A model generated the notes under the pieces. The model ran no database searches. It worked only from the letters and a program-made list of their open reading frames with translations, and was not told where the DNA came from. Position numbers and translations under genes: made by a program. From the NCBI GenBank assembly GCA_001792895.1, contig MARA01000013.1, positions 434,001 through 498,000 on the forward strand: a stretch of 64,000 nucleotides of DNA. The letters are read 5' to 3'. This DNA comes from Lentinus brumalis. Its lineage: Eukaryota > Basidiomycota > Agaricomycetes > Polyporales > Polyporaceae. This document shows, one piece after another, positions 42,561-54,400 of this stretch. How positions within the stretch are numbered: position 1 is the first letter of the stretch; the number at the start of each line of letters is the position of its first letter.

Positions 42561-45500
42561 ATGGTCAAGTTGAGCATCAAGGAATACCACTCAACTGCAG
42601 AAGTTGAGATTGTGTCTAAACGATCAAAGCGAGGCACCCGCTCTGTGCTGCGTGAAGCCAAAGCTCGAGGCCCTCAGCCTCAAGGTGCTCAGGCATTGCC
42701 CCGCCCCCCTCAGCAACCACAATCCAGCACTGCATCATCCCGCAGTGCCTCGACAGGACCTCCATTCATGAATGATGCCGAAGAAGTGCGCTTCACAGCC
42801 ACTTCCACTTATTGGTCGCACACTCGAATGGTACACTTAAAATTTCCTCACATGTTGTCGCGCTAAAGAGCCCCTTACAGAAACCACACGACTATCTGCA
42901 AATGTGGATGGATGAGCTACGCGCTCCTTATCTCAATGTGCTCTATGATGCGGAGGGAGGCGGGGACTCAGCAACATGTACCTGCGGGCAGCCTGCCCTC
43001 TGGAGATGTCTGGATTGCCATGGGTGGCCGACGCTTTGCGCGAGATGCATGCGAGACAATCACACCCGTCTACCCTTCCACGAATCGAATTCTGGTCTGC
43101 AGATCATTACACCCCTGCCTGGCTGCGAATGGTGGGGGTCCACATCTGCCTAGGTCACCACGGCGAATCCTGTCCAAGCCGACTTGCCCGGGTGTGGCGG
43201 GCACCTCATGCGTCCACCACTACATCTCGAAGTACAACTCCTGGACCCAGGTCTCAGTCAGAGTCTGCTGCGCAAACTCCCTCATCGGTTCACATAGATC
43301 TTCCATCATCTCCGGCATCCCTCAATGGCCCTGGGAGCCCAATGTCGAGTACAGCAGCAACACCTCCCCCTTCGTCACCCAGTATCAGCCTACATATGGA
43401 GAGAGAAATGTCTCCCATCCCCCGCAAGCCTCCCAGTGCTTCGGCGCCACACCGGCTCATATTAGCACCGGCAAGCCCAGCCCCAACCCTGGCGATACTG
43501 GGCAGTACAGGCAGTACGGGCAGTACGGGCAGTACGGGCGGTACGGGCAGCCCGGGCAGCCCTAGCGCCAGTTTGGCTATGGCGGGCGCACACATGGGCC
43601 AACCACTGATCCCTGGAGGTGCTATGGCAGGGCCCTCTTCGTTGCCCAGCCGCCCCCTTCTGCCTCACCTTACTGGTAGACCTCTCCCAGCAGATGGGCT
43701 CCACTCTCCTTCATCACACCCGGCATACATCTATGGGAGACCTCGTGGGTCCAAACACACAGCTGATGATGCAGAGCTGGAAAACAATGAAGACGACACA
43801 GAAGATACAATACCAGAGGTAGCCTACCCAGACGAGGATGACGAGGACGGGCAGGAAGAGCTGCTAGATCAGGACGAGTTTGATGAAGACGAACCTGCCG
43901 AGGATTCGTCCCTCGGCCACGAGAACCTCGAAGACATGCCCCGTGTCGGCGAGGAGGTGCTCAGGCCTTTCCCAACAAATCCTCGCTACAATCCCCGTCA
44001 GATGCGCCTCGGGGCTGCTCATTCTATGGTGATTGTGGACACCTCGGGTGTGCACGAGATCCCAGTTGTGTTTTGCACCTGCCCGGAAGCCCCACCACGG
44101 GACATTCAGCTGCTGCAGATGGGCCTGTACCCAGCGACTTCACGCCGCCCGAAGACTGCCTTCACATTCCGGGTCCTGGATGATTTCCTTCTAACGAACA
44201 CGGTATGCAAGATACCCGCCATGTCATACTACATGCGCCTGCGTCAGACAACAAATGATCTCTTCCCTCGCATGGTGCCTGTGCGAAATTCCTGTTCTTA
44301 TGTTTATATACATGCACTGATGACCGTCAATCAGGACCGCTACCGCGATCTTCTGCGAGTATCACGGCAATGGCGCAATCTGAAGGCGCGAAAGGCGATA
44401 GGGGTGGGATTTGAAGATGTCGCCCAGCCAGACCGTGGAAGCTTTGCCGTCAATTGCCCGACCTGCCCGAGGATTGGGGTCAACATGCCCGAGGGGTGGC
44501 AGAACGACCCGCAACCGTATGTGTATCAGCTATACCACATACACACTGCTGACGCTTTCTTGGCAGGTGGAAACATGCTGCCAATGCTATTATGGATGGG
44601 AACTTTTCAGCGCAGCACCAAGCCATGAAGCATCCGGAACATGATGTGCGGCTTGCGGATGGGCACACCTTCATGGTGACCTCAGGTCCATACAAGGAGC
44701 ACCTAACATCAGCCAAACAGTTCAAGCAGGTATGCGTGCACGGCCGCCATGTATCAGGTTGAACTAACAAGCATAACAGACACTGGATTGCAATGAACAT
44801 CGTGCTGTCCTTGCCGCCGCCCATGCCCGGGCCCCACTGGAGAGTACAGGGATTGGTGCAGCAGCCTGCAGCAGGCACGGTTTCTTCTTTCCTCATTGCG
44901 TGGTGGATTTCCAGAAAGGAGAGCAGTGAGTCGACCAGTCTGCCGTTCCCAGCTTGCCGTGCATCTGATGATCATTACCAGGCAAAAGAATATGGACTAC
45001 TGCCTCTTCTGGGTTGGACAGCATCTTGCTGGCCTGCTGCTCCTATTTGTCCTTTACGACATCTGGTGCCACTACTGGGTGTACCTCCTGAGTCGTTTCA
45101 GCGACAGTCCAGCATTGTCATTTCCCCGTGGCATGGTCATCAGTGGGGGCATTGGGCAATTTCACGTCCATGCCCATCGGCGAGAATGCTATGCTAGGTT
45201 CTCGCCGAATTTCATTCCAGGCATGGGGGTTGTTTTGAATGAGGTCATCGAGTCGCTGTGGCCAGAAACCAACGACATCGCCGGCAGCACGCGCGGCATG
45301 GCCACCGGGCATCGACAGGAGGCGTTGGACCACCATATGAATGATTCCAATTGGATGAAGCTGGTCCGCCTGCGTAAGTGGTCATAAAACCATCAGCCAT
45401 TCAACGCTGAACGCTCTCATTATTAGCTGCAGCTCTTGCACGCAAGTTGAGGACAGCTTCACAGGAGATCGGCCCTGCCCGGGAGGCATTAGAGGGTGCA

Positions 45501-46948
45501 ATCAAACGGCACCCAAAACGCAAGATAGACCAATGGCGCAAGCAAGCCGAAGCCGCAGCAAAGGTGAGACATCAAAACTACGAGGCTATGGATATCTACA
45601 AGGTTGAGGATAAGAAGCGTAGGTATTATGGTTAGTTCTCGGACATCACAAGACCTCAATCCTGCTTTCCAGTTCCTACCCGAGCTCAGATCCAACTTGA
45701 GCTAGCCAAGCAGGAGAACCGCACTAAAGGTGCTGTTTCAAAAGGCTCCGCAGCTTGGATTGTGACAGGATTGAAGATTGAGGAGTCCAGGTGAGGTTCT
45801 GCCCACACTGCCCACACTGCCCATGCTGCCCTACCTGCCCGCACTGCCCGAATTGTTTCTCACTGCCCGGTCACAGACTAGGTGTGGCGGCCAAGGCACG
45901 TCAATTACGCCCCGGAAGCAGCACAGAGGAGAAGATAGCCCTTGAACAAATGCGGTCGAAACTGCTGCGCGACATCAACAAGTTCCACAATGAGGCCAAG
46001 AACTTTATGTCTCATGCGGCGATGCGAGCTTTCCTCTCTGTATCACCTACAGCGCCATACTTAGGGCAACAGTGGGACGATGTCGACGAACCAGTTCGTT
46101 CACAGCCTGCAGGAGTGGACGAGGAGTCCGATACCGACACCCTTCTGCCTGAATGTCTATCCATTGCGTTGCCTTCCACCTTGGGAGCGGCTCTATGTGC
46201 CCAGCACGGACTGTCAAAACTTGTCGAGCAGGAGCGCAAACTTCGAATTGGGCAGATGAATGACACCCTCCATGGAGTGCGGGTTGGGGTGGGCCTGAAA
46301 TCACTGGTGTACCGCATTGACGTCCGTCAGGCAACATCATACCGGAAGAAACTGCGCAGTTTCGATGAGGTCCATCTGACAGAAGTCGGCATTCTAGCGG
46401 GTGCTCGTTTATATGAGGCATCCCGCCGTGCGTTGGCAAGACTATACGACACAACTGTTGACACAGACAAAGCAGCCCTGGATCAATTACTGAAACGCTA
46501 TCAGGTCCTGAAGAAGGACGACATGAAATCCAACACTGCTCTCATTGAGCACAGTGTTCGTGGAGCATCTCACCTGCACCTGCCGTGGTTTTGGAATTTA
46601 TCAGCACCTGGGGAAGCCCAGTCAGGATCTTGGGATGAAGAAAGTGAGCATGCTATTGCTTTTTGTTGGCAAATACTGACCAGAATCGCAGTGTACCGGG
46701 TTGTATTCCTTCGCACTCATGCCCGCGCCCAGCACCGTGAGGAGGAGCTCATCCTAGTGCCATTGGAGATGTGGAGAACACTTGCGAGCTATGAAAAGCA
46801 ACGCGAGGCTTGGAGGAAGCGAGCGCATGAGACTGTTTTGGGAGAAGGCCACAAGGCTTGGGCTGCGCGACAAGCTGCGTTGTGGAATGATCTTCACACA
46901 CACGCGGATGTCACGTTTGCGCATGCCAAGGCGGCAATTGGACTTTAG
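42561..46948 (+). CDS. KDZ transposase with CxC2-like cysteine cluster
   Basis: The multi-exon gene begins MVKLSIKEYHSTAEVEIV. After an intron near 42830-42867 comes YLQMWMDELRAPYLNVLY, then the cysteine cluster CTCGQPALWRCLDC, CARCMRDNH, PFH and LGHHGESCPS, which matches the CxC2-type module found with KDZ transposases. A Pro/Ser/Gly linker and an acidic run lead to the core: VFCTCPEAPP, YRDLLRVSRQWRNLK, CPTCPRIGVNMPEGW, MDGNFSAQH (44591-44620), VVDFQKGE, NMDYCLFWVG, LYDIWCHYWVYLLSRF, GIGQFHVHAHRRECY, NEVIESLW and RQEALDHHMND. These correspond to the RNase H-fold catalytic region of the family, with candidate acids in MDGNF, YDI and ESLW. The C-terminus is helical and ends AHAKAAIGL. One base is missing near 43080 between PFH and RIEFW, which shifts the frame. 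About 1200 residues over 8-9 exons. Confidence 0.85.
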
Positions 46949-47218
46949 TGTACACAACCATGTAACGTGCCGCTTGTGAATGAGACGAGTCACCCATGGG
47001 TATAGAAGGAGAGCGAGCAGAACATCCCTCAACAAGTATAGTGTGCTCACATTGTCGGGCAGGCCGAGCAGGCCGGGCAGGAGGTGGGCAGGCCGGGCAG
47101 GAAGTGGGCAGGGCGGGCAGAAGACCGGGCAGCAGGCATGTCTGCACATCACGTGAGTCATTGTTGATATCGCGGCAGGCAGCGGTGCCTCTTCATCTGC
47201 TTTCATTCCTCCACCATC
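46949..47218. other. Spacer after the transposase
   Basis: A GGGCAGGCCGGGCAGG array at 47056-47130 lies between the transposase and the next gene. No other feature is seen. Confidence 0.5.
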
Positions 47219-48023
47219 ATGAAGCCCGCCTTTGTTGAACTGCACGTCATCGCCTGGCGCATTGTATCCGCTCTCCGGGCATATCCTCCAGAGGCAGGGC
47301 ACAGCACTCAACGCCGTTGGCAGATGGGCATCTCTCGGGAGCTGGTAGGGCAACTGTCTCAATATGTAGCTGCAAGTGCTGACAATGGATATAGTGGGAG
47401 GCAGTTTTTGCGATCGGAATGGCCTCAGCAGCTTCTGTAATGTCTGGCCAGCCAGCAGTCTGCTCGGAAATTCCGCCAGTGATCCAACTTGTCATGGCAC
47501 ACGCGCACTTCAGGGGGACAACACTGGAGTTTGATTTCAAGCATCTTGACCGAGAAAAAGTCATTGCTGCATTTGCAAATGGTGTGGACTTCGGCGGAAC
47601 ACCATTGGATCAAGACCGCTGGTGGGAGATGCCCGAGCCGGCGGCCTCAGGTGACAGCGCTCGGGCAGGGTGGTGGGAAAGACCTAGTTCTGCTGTGGTA
47701 TGTTTCCACCCCGCATATTGTATATGGGCTAACCATGGCGTCAGGCGCGGCCTGTGCTAACTATGGTCGAGGACATGATAGACTTCTGCACCACGGAGAC
47801 GGAGATCGCGACGACAGCCCGGATGAGAATAGATGACACTCTCCGGCAGATAACTGAGGAGAAGAAACGGATGCATGCTGCCAAGTATGTGGTGGCCGGA
47901 ACCAGACAATGGCCGGTGGAAGGCATGACCAGTCAACGGTCGTCTGTCACCCCTACACATTCTGTGTCTGGGCATGTAGACAAGATGGACATGTCCGGAG
48001 CTGGCATGGCAGGGAGTGGATGA
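47219..48023 (+). CDS. KDZ-element accessory protein J
   Basis: One frame from ATG 47219 (MKPAFVELHVIAWRIVSALR) stops at 47440. An overlapping frame from 47419 continues with PVIQLVMAHAHFRGTTLEF and DREKVIAAFANGVDFGG. A GTATGT...GTCAG intron (47698-47744) leads in frame to ARPVLTMVEDMIDFCTTETE and a helical segment RQITEEKKRMHAAKYVV, ending at TGA 48021-48023. The two frames could be one gene with a one-base error or short intron near 47430, or two small genes. No family is recognised. It is the last gene before the right subterminal array. Confidence 0.4.
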
Positions 48024-48409
48024 GCACAACTCGCCCAGTATTGCATGAACGAGGAGCAGTGGGAACTCCGGACGTTGAGAGATGTCACCTGGAGCGCATC
48101 CGGGCAGGGCGGGCAGGGCGGGCGGCACAGGGCAGGCAGGGCAGTCGGTGGTTGTGAGGGTCACAGTTGGCAGCAAGACCAGGGGTTACAAAGCTTGTAT
48201 CTGCACCGATTCAAATGAAAGTGTATATGTATGATCGGGAAGTCATGCGGTGACACTGCACCTGACAAATATCTCTGAGTGCCGTTCTTCATGTGTGGCT
48301 GGTGGACCATCCCCTAACTTATGCCTGGCCACAAAGAAGCATGTGCCGTGGGGTTAAGTAAGAACTGCCAGGGAGTGGAGCTACTGACCATGTTGGTGGT
48401 CCCCCGAGT

Positions 48410-48930
48410 CTGTGTGGTGACCCGGCTATTTGTGTTTTGTCTGCATGGAAGCTGCGTTCCCGCATGGCCCTGCTGGCGTGCCGATGCTGCGCACCAACCT
48501 GGCCCAGCCGGACTCTGGTCGCACGACCTACCGGGCGCTTCGGGCGGCTGCTACCACCGCCCTCGATACTGGAAAGTAAGCATCCATAACACCTGAGTGC
48601 TAGGTGTTCGGCTTACTGTGGTTTTGTCTACGTGGGAGCTGCGTTCCCGCATGGCCCGGCCGGCGTGTTGGTGCTGCGCACCAACCTGGCCCAGCCGGAC
48701 GCTGGTCGCACGACCTACCGGGCGCTTCGGGCGGCTGCTACCACCGCCCTCGATACTGGAAAGTAAGCATCCATAACACCTGAGTGCTAGGTGTTCGGCT
48801 TACTGTGGTTTTGTCTACGTGGGAGCTGCGTTCCCGCATGGCCCGGCCGGCGTGTTGGTGCTGCGCACCAACCTGGCCCAGCCGGACGCTGGTCGCGCGA
48901 CCTACCGGGCGCTCTGGGCGGCCGCTACTG
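48410..48930 (+). repeat. Right subterminal tandem array (187-bp unit)
   Basis: GCTGCGTTCCCGCATGG occurs at 48451, 48638 and 48825, exactly 187 bp apart. Units two and three are almost identical; the first is more diverged and the third loses identity near 48920. Each unit contains CTGGCCCAGCCGGAC, related to the GGCCAGCTGG words at the left end. Confidence 0.9.
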
Positions 48931-49604
48931 GTCCTTTCATTCTGGCCGCACAGCCTCCCGGGCCCCTCAAAATACAGTTGATGTAAATAACCAGAAGGTG
49001 AGTCTATGTTAGCTTGTAGGGCCCCGAGCACCAAGAACGGTATCCCATTCATGTGGAATCTGGTATCCTGCGCACTCAGGCTGCCCTGCACCCATGTAAC
49101 CATCCCCTGTTCACAGCACATAAGACCTCATGAGGCCTGCGGGAGACACATATGCAGGCAAACATCATACTGTCGATGAAAGCCTTCCTGCTTGCCCAGA
49201 TCTTTCGCCACACCATCCACTACCCCACCCTTGCCACAGATGTCTGGCCTCAAATAGCTAGGAATAGGTGCATATTTGTAAACACAAAGGTGGCATGCTG
49301 TCTGGATGATGCCTGGGGAGGCACACCGGGTAATAGGTGACGGCCGACCCATCTTGTTGATCACAGTTGTACACGTGCACGTCATGCAGATGAGATAGAG
49401 GCCGCTGACTACACATGGGGCCAGGGGCATGGTGCATTGGAGACAGATCCTGATGTGTACAGCACAAATGTAGGGTGCGTGACAGGGGGCCAGCCGGGCC
49501 AGCTACATGATATTACCGCCTGCCCAGCTGGCCCAGCCGGGTGCCCGGCAGCTTCGGGCCAGCCGGGCCAGGTTACCGGGCAGTTACGGGTGTCCAGCCG
49601 GGCC
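48931..49604. other. Right subterminal spacer
   Basis: No gene is supported. Bases 49490-49600 contain at least five GCCAGCCGGGCC or CAGCTGGCCCAGC words, the same motif family as in the arrays and at the left end. Confidence 0.5.
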
Positions 49605-49669
49605 CCGCTGGCCCACCTTTGTGGGGTTTAGTAACACCGTTTGTGTCAGGTTACTGGGAAGGTTTACTG
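49605..49669 (-). repeat. Right terminal inverted repeat of the KDZ element
   Basis: The segment ends GTTTACTG (complement CAGTAAAC). Inside, 49607-49625 is the complement of CCCACAAAGGTGGGCCAGC, matching the left block at nearly the same distance from the end. Confidence 0.75.
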
Positions 49670-49678
49670 AATGGGCTC

Positions 49679-49727
49679 CAGCTGTTGACACCAACGTGCA
49701 CAGACTGAGTATTATTGTGTCATCTAG
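49679..49727 (+). other. Right flanking exon pair, intron absent
   Basis: These 49 bases equal 21952-21982 joined directly to 22035-22052, with one substitution (G to A). The 52-bp intron of the left copy is missing exactly at the splice junction. It begins 9 bases after the element end. Confidence 0.85.
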
Positions 49728-50171
49728 ACCGCCGCCCTCATTACAACACCACCAACTAGTCGCTGCGACGAACGAGTATAGTACAAGTTGCTCTATGCCG
49801 CCCCGGTCGCGTCGATATGCATGCAGAGTTCACTATTGCGGGCAGGCTATTCCGACTCGTCCCCTGGCGTGGCTACAAGGCTGAGCAGCTGGAGGAGAAG
49901 GTGCGGTCGGAAGAGCAGGACGCCAGACATGGCTCTCTGAAATTGAACAGCAGCTCATCCTTCCCTATCTTGCAGCGCGCCCCCCTGAATCCTTCCCGTC
50001 GCCATCCATGTTTCCCTCTCGGCCAGCTCTTCCTCCTCCGCGGTCAATTGGGATTTGTCCGCAACCTATGCCGACCTCACATTCTCCGTCTCATGGCCCG
50101 GGTCTCTCACCCGATAAGGCAGCGGAGGTGACAGACAGTTCCGCCGAGCTGCATTCTGGATGGAGGCACTG
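49710..50171 (+). pseudogene. Possible 3' part of the host gene beyond the element
   Basis: In the frame used by the left exons, VDTNVHRLSIIVSSR continues as PPPSLQHHQLVAATNEYSTS, then MPPRSRRYACRVHYCGQ, and stops near 49884. A neighbouring frame reads LEEKVRSEEQDAR, then WLSEIEQQLILPYLAARPPE to a stop near 50171. This suggests one or two exons of a gene now separated from its 5' end, or a pasted cDNA fragment. No family is recognised. Confidence 0.35.
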
Positions 50172-51129
50172 TAGGGCTACTTGATGGTATGCAAGATGCG
50201 CACATATGGCACGGGGGACGAGGTTAAGGTATGGCTCAAAAGGAGAAGCACAAGTAGTACAGCTGACACGTTTACTCCACGATTCTCAATTCCCTCGGCC
50301 TCCATGTTCAGCGTTGTCTTATGCCAATGTGTAGTGATACGATGTGATTGGAGGCTGAAATGTGCCTGGGCGGTCGGTTCTGCATGCAGAAACAGACCTG
50401 TGATTACAGAACTTGGATCTCACTGGTACTCACCTTCGGACCATGCGCACTTGGCTACAGCCCTTGAGTAGGACGAGTTCTGCGTTCAAAAGCAATCGAC
50501 CAGGAGCAGTGTCAGGCGGAAAGTGGTATGTCTGACACATTATAGCCTCAATCAATAATGCTGTGCTATCCTCTGGGGATTCCATGTACATTGTTTCTCC
50601 AAGGTGCTGTGCCGGTGTAACCAAAGAGGCCCAGGTATGGTGGCACTGTTCGCTACCAGTGCGTGCATATAAGCAGCAGCACCTACATGAGTAACCACTC
50701 GCCCACTGCAGGGTGACACTGCGATGAAGCGGCCTCGAAGTCACTGAGTCTGTTCTTGTTGAGGTGTCCACTGTAGATACTAGAGCTTAAGCAATCAGTC
50801 AGAATATGAGTATAGTCCACTGGGTCCAGGGAGGCTTCTTCAGTGCCTCCTGGAACCCTTGATCAGCAGAAGGGAAATTCTTCCTTTGAAGTTGAACTTG
50901 AATTAAGAGGGATTGTTTGGAGTGAACACAAATCCAAGGACCGAGAGCATCCATCTGGAATCTACATCAGGAGTGCAGTGAACAAACACTGTCATATAAA
51001 TACATGAGGACCCTCAGAGAGCTTTGCATTGACAGAGCTGTATAAATACCCAAGAAATACGGCACCAATATTGAAAGAAGGACAGAAATCATGGACAAAA
51101 CTGCTGATACACATCTATGGAAATCCCAG
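50172..51129. other. No gene resolved
   Basis: A minus-strand frame near 50430-50650 contains a plausible peptide (MYMESPEDSTALLIEAIM) that could be an exon, but no partners were found. The final 250 bases are AT-richer and lack features. Confidence 0.3.
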
Positions 51130-51134
51130 ACCAA

Positions 51135-51380
51135 TGTAAGCCGGCTGGCGAGACCGGCGCACACTGAGGACGGAACAGGAACGAAGTCTGCGTTGTGTTC
51201 GGAAAGACTACGGTGAGTACAAATGGAGAACGGAAGCAGACTATGTAAGGGGCGTACCTGCGTTGTGTTCGGAAAGACTAAGGAACACAACGCAAGGATC
51301 GCGGATGTAAAGTACGGCGGTAGCGGTGTACAAACAAGCCATAACGTATGTGGTAAGCCCGCGGATGCCGTGGGCTTACA
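51135..51380 (-). repeat. Gypsy 3' LTR
   Basis: 246 bp, identical by eye to the other LTR. It contains an internal direct repeat of CTGCGTTGTGTTCGGAAAGAC at 51208-51228 and 51279-51299. Confidence 0.95.
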
Positions 51381-51387
51381 CTCCTCC
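51381..51387 (-). other. Gypsy polypurine tract
   Basis: On the minus strand, GGAGGAG directly precedes the 3' LTR. It is short but correctly placed. Confidence 0.5.
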
Positions 51388-51422
51388 AGGTTCTGAAAGA
51401 AAGACTATAGTATGCAGGAACG

Positions 51423-54400
51423 TTACGGATCGAAGTCGAGGTTGTTGTTCTGTAAGTAACGGTCCAAGGCGGCGAGCTCACGACAGTGTGCTCCAGGGAG
51501 CCAAGTATCAGAGTTGGGACCGTAACCTTTCCAGCGCACGAGGAAGCGGTAACCGCGACCTCGGCGTTGGTGGTCCACAATCTCGTCAACTTCGTACTCT
51601 TCGACGCCGTTCTCGGTGATAACGGGTCCAGGGGATGGGTGTGCGCGGGAGGGGAATAAGTTATCGTCGTTGGCATGGAAGGGTTTCAGCAGGGAAGAAT
51701 GGAACGTGGGGAATATGTTCATAGAGTCTGGAAGTTTGAGAGTGTACGTAGAAGAGGAGGGGTTCGCGGAAAGAATCTTATAGGGACCGTCATAGCGCAC
51801 CATGAATTTCGCCACTCTGTTATCTCCTCGCTGCATGTAAGCGCGTCGCCGATGGAAGGTGGCCAGCATCACTAGGTCGCCAATCTTGTAATGCAGATCC
51901 TGGCCACGCGATCGGTTCGCGGCATGTGCTTGGGAGATCTTCGACATCAGGAGGTTGTCCTGAGCCTCCAGAATGTCGGTGTCGAGTCGTGCGAGTGTGT
52001 CGTGCGCAAGTTGAGTGATGTCCGGGTCAGGAACGTCGCCGGTGGGATGTACGAGGGGAGGGATGAGCCGTGGAGAACACCCGAGCTGTAGTTGGAAACG
52101 AGAGAAGCCGGTGGAGTCATTGACGACGTTCATGATGGCGAATCGTACACGCGGTAGTGCGCGGACCCATCCTTTCTGGTTGCGTCCGACGTGGTATCGA
52201 AGCGCTTGAATGACAGTCTTGTTCGTGCGCTCCGAAGCACCATCGGTTTGAGGATGAAACGATGTTGACATCTTCAGTTTGACCCCTGCGAGAGTGTGTA
52301 GCGCTTTCCAGAATCGCGACATGAAGAGCTTGTCGTGGTCGGATATGATCTCGAGCGGGAGACCATTCTCGCAATACCAGTGATCAAAGAACTGGATGGC
52401 GAAGTCTTCCGCGGTGACGTCGGTGCGAGTGGGGATGAGACGAACGTCGGAACCGAGTCGACAGGTGATGGTCGCCAAGTAATCTTTGCCGCCATCGAGA
52501 GGTAGGGGGCCGACAAAGTCAATTGTGATAGAGTCCCCTTGAGCTGCCTGTACTGGTAGTGGGTGCAGAGGACCGGACGGCTTGGATGTCGACGACTTGT
52601 TTCGCTGACAGGCTTCGCAGGAGGGAATGTATAGTTGTTCCAGTTCCTTTTGCATCTTCGGCCAATAGTACACATCCCGCAGTGATCCGTACGTCTTACT
52701 GAAGCCGAAGTGACCGAGTTCGTCGTGAGCACAGCGGAAGAGGCCCTCTCGCACCTCGGGTACGCGTGGAATTGCCAGACGCTCCCCAACGAACAGTAGT
52801 CCGTCGGTCTCTCGGATTCCGAGCATGCCCACCAACTCTTTGAGCTTCAGACACCAGCTGTCCTTCGCGTACCCTTCTCGGATAGCTGTGAGGCATTCCG
52901 GGTCGGAGGAGATGCGAAGTCGAGACTGCGTGATGGCGGCGATGAGCTCGGGAGGTCGGAGGTCGCGCAGTGCACGCGTTGCACTTCAAAGGGAACCCAG
53001 CGCGGCGCAAGTGTCGGGAGATAGCTCCGTGTTGCCAGAGTCGACCCTAGACAGCGCATCTGCGACAAGGTTCTTGTCTCCTTTGAGGTAGCGGATCTCG
53101 AAGTCGTATTGAGCTAGAAACTCTTGCCATCGTGCCTGGCGACGAGAGAGATCTTTCTGGCGGTGAAAGTTCTCCAAGGTGCGGTGATCTGTGAAGACGA
53201 TGAATGGCACCCCGAGAAGATCTACTCGCCACTTCTTGAGCGCTCGGACGATCGCCAATAACTCCTTCTCATGAACTGGGTAGTTGAGTTCCGCGCCTTT
53301 GAGCTGATTGGAGTCGAAGGCCACTGGACGAGCGGACTCGAGTGAGGGACCGTACGAGAGCATCGCCCCGGTCTGCAAGTCGCTAGCGTCGCAAGAGACA
53401 AAGATCTTGTTGTCGCCTAGGTTGTCGTGGTCGATGACTGTCAGACATTCGCGGCCACAAACCAGGGATTTGATCTTTTCGAAGGCGTGTTGGTGGTCGT
53501 CAGTCCAGGGAGGAAAGTGTAGCTCCGCGTCCTTGGTTGTCAGTGGAGTTAGGACGGCGGTAAGTTCGGCAAGGTTGGGCAAGAAGCTGGCAACGTATCG
53601 CACAAGTCCCAGAAACGAACGAAGCTGTGCGGTATTGCGTGGACGTGGCCAGTTCATGATCTTGTCGATCTTCTTTGGGTCCGCTTCAATCCCTGCTGCC
53701 GAGATGCGATGTCCAAGGAAGTCAAGCTCAGTTAGAAATAGAGACGTCTTCTTGTCGGAACAGAACAAGGAGGCTTTCCTGAGCGCGAGCAGTACAGTCC
53801 TGACGTTCTGGCGGTGCTCTTCGATAGTTTGCGACCAGATGATGATGTCGTCTAGATAGACGTGGCAGATAGTTCCAATGTATGGTCGTAGAGCTGAAAA
53901 CATGCGTCGCTGGTGAGTTGAAGGAGCATTGCGACAGCCCTGAGGCATCACAAGCCACTCGTATAGGCCGAAAGGAGTCGTCACCGCTGTGTATTTGACG
54001 TCGTCAGGGTGGACTCGTGTCTGGAAGAACGAGTTCGTCATGTCGATCTTTCCCCAGATCTTGCCCTTTCCGCAGTCCGCGAGAATGTCGGCAATCTTGG
54101 GGAGGGGATGCATGTCCGGTACCGTGTTTGCGTTCAGTGTGCGGTAGTCGTTCACCCAGCGAGGCTTCGCAGTCGGGTCTGCCTTAGGAATGAGGAATGC
54201 CAGCGAGGCGTAGGGACTGCTCGATTCTCGAAGGCGGCCAGCCTTGAGGTGTTGATCGAGGAGCGTCTTCCAGACCTCGCGGTATTTCTTAGGACAGTCG
54301 TACTGACGGCGCACGATGACCATGTTTGGGTCCTTCAGGATGAAACGATGATATACGTCGTCTGGTAGTCGGTCGATGTGTGGAATATCGTCAGGGAAGA

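Larger units (their letters stand above)
22080..49669 (+). mobile_element. Giant KDZ DNA transposon carrying a TET/JBP gene
   Basis: A 27.6-kb island with imperfect terminal inverted repeats starting CAGTAAAC, subterminal tandem arrays at both ends and a KDZ transposase. About eight cargo genes include a TET/JBP dioxygenase. KDZ superfamily transposons linked to TET/JBP genes are known from basidiomycetes. The interior differs from its flanks in short-motif content: TGCCCG and its complement are very frequent inside and rare outside. No short target duplication is obvious right at the ends, but a 49-nt exon pair flanks both sides. Transposase and dioxygenase frames carry single-base breaks here, so activity of this copy is doubtful unless these are sequencing errors. 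Confidence 0.85.

Noticed and set aside
48410..48930. Coding repeat protein from the 187-bp units
   Set aside because: 187 is not a multiple of three and frames do not persist across units, so the array is not a repeat domain.
49669..49727. The 49-nt flanking match as an ordinary target-site duplication of the KDZ insertion
   Set aside because: The left copy contains a 52-bp intron exactly at the junction and neither copy abuts the element end, so a plain staggered-cut duplication does not explain it.
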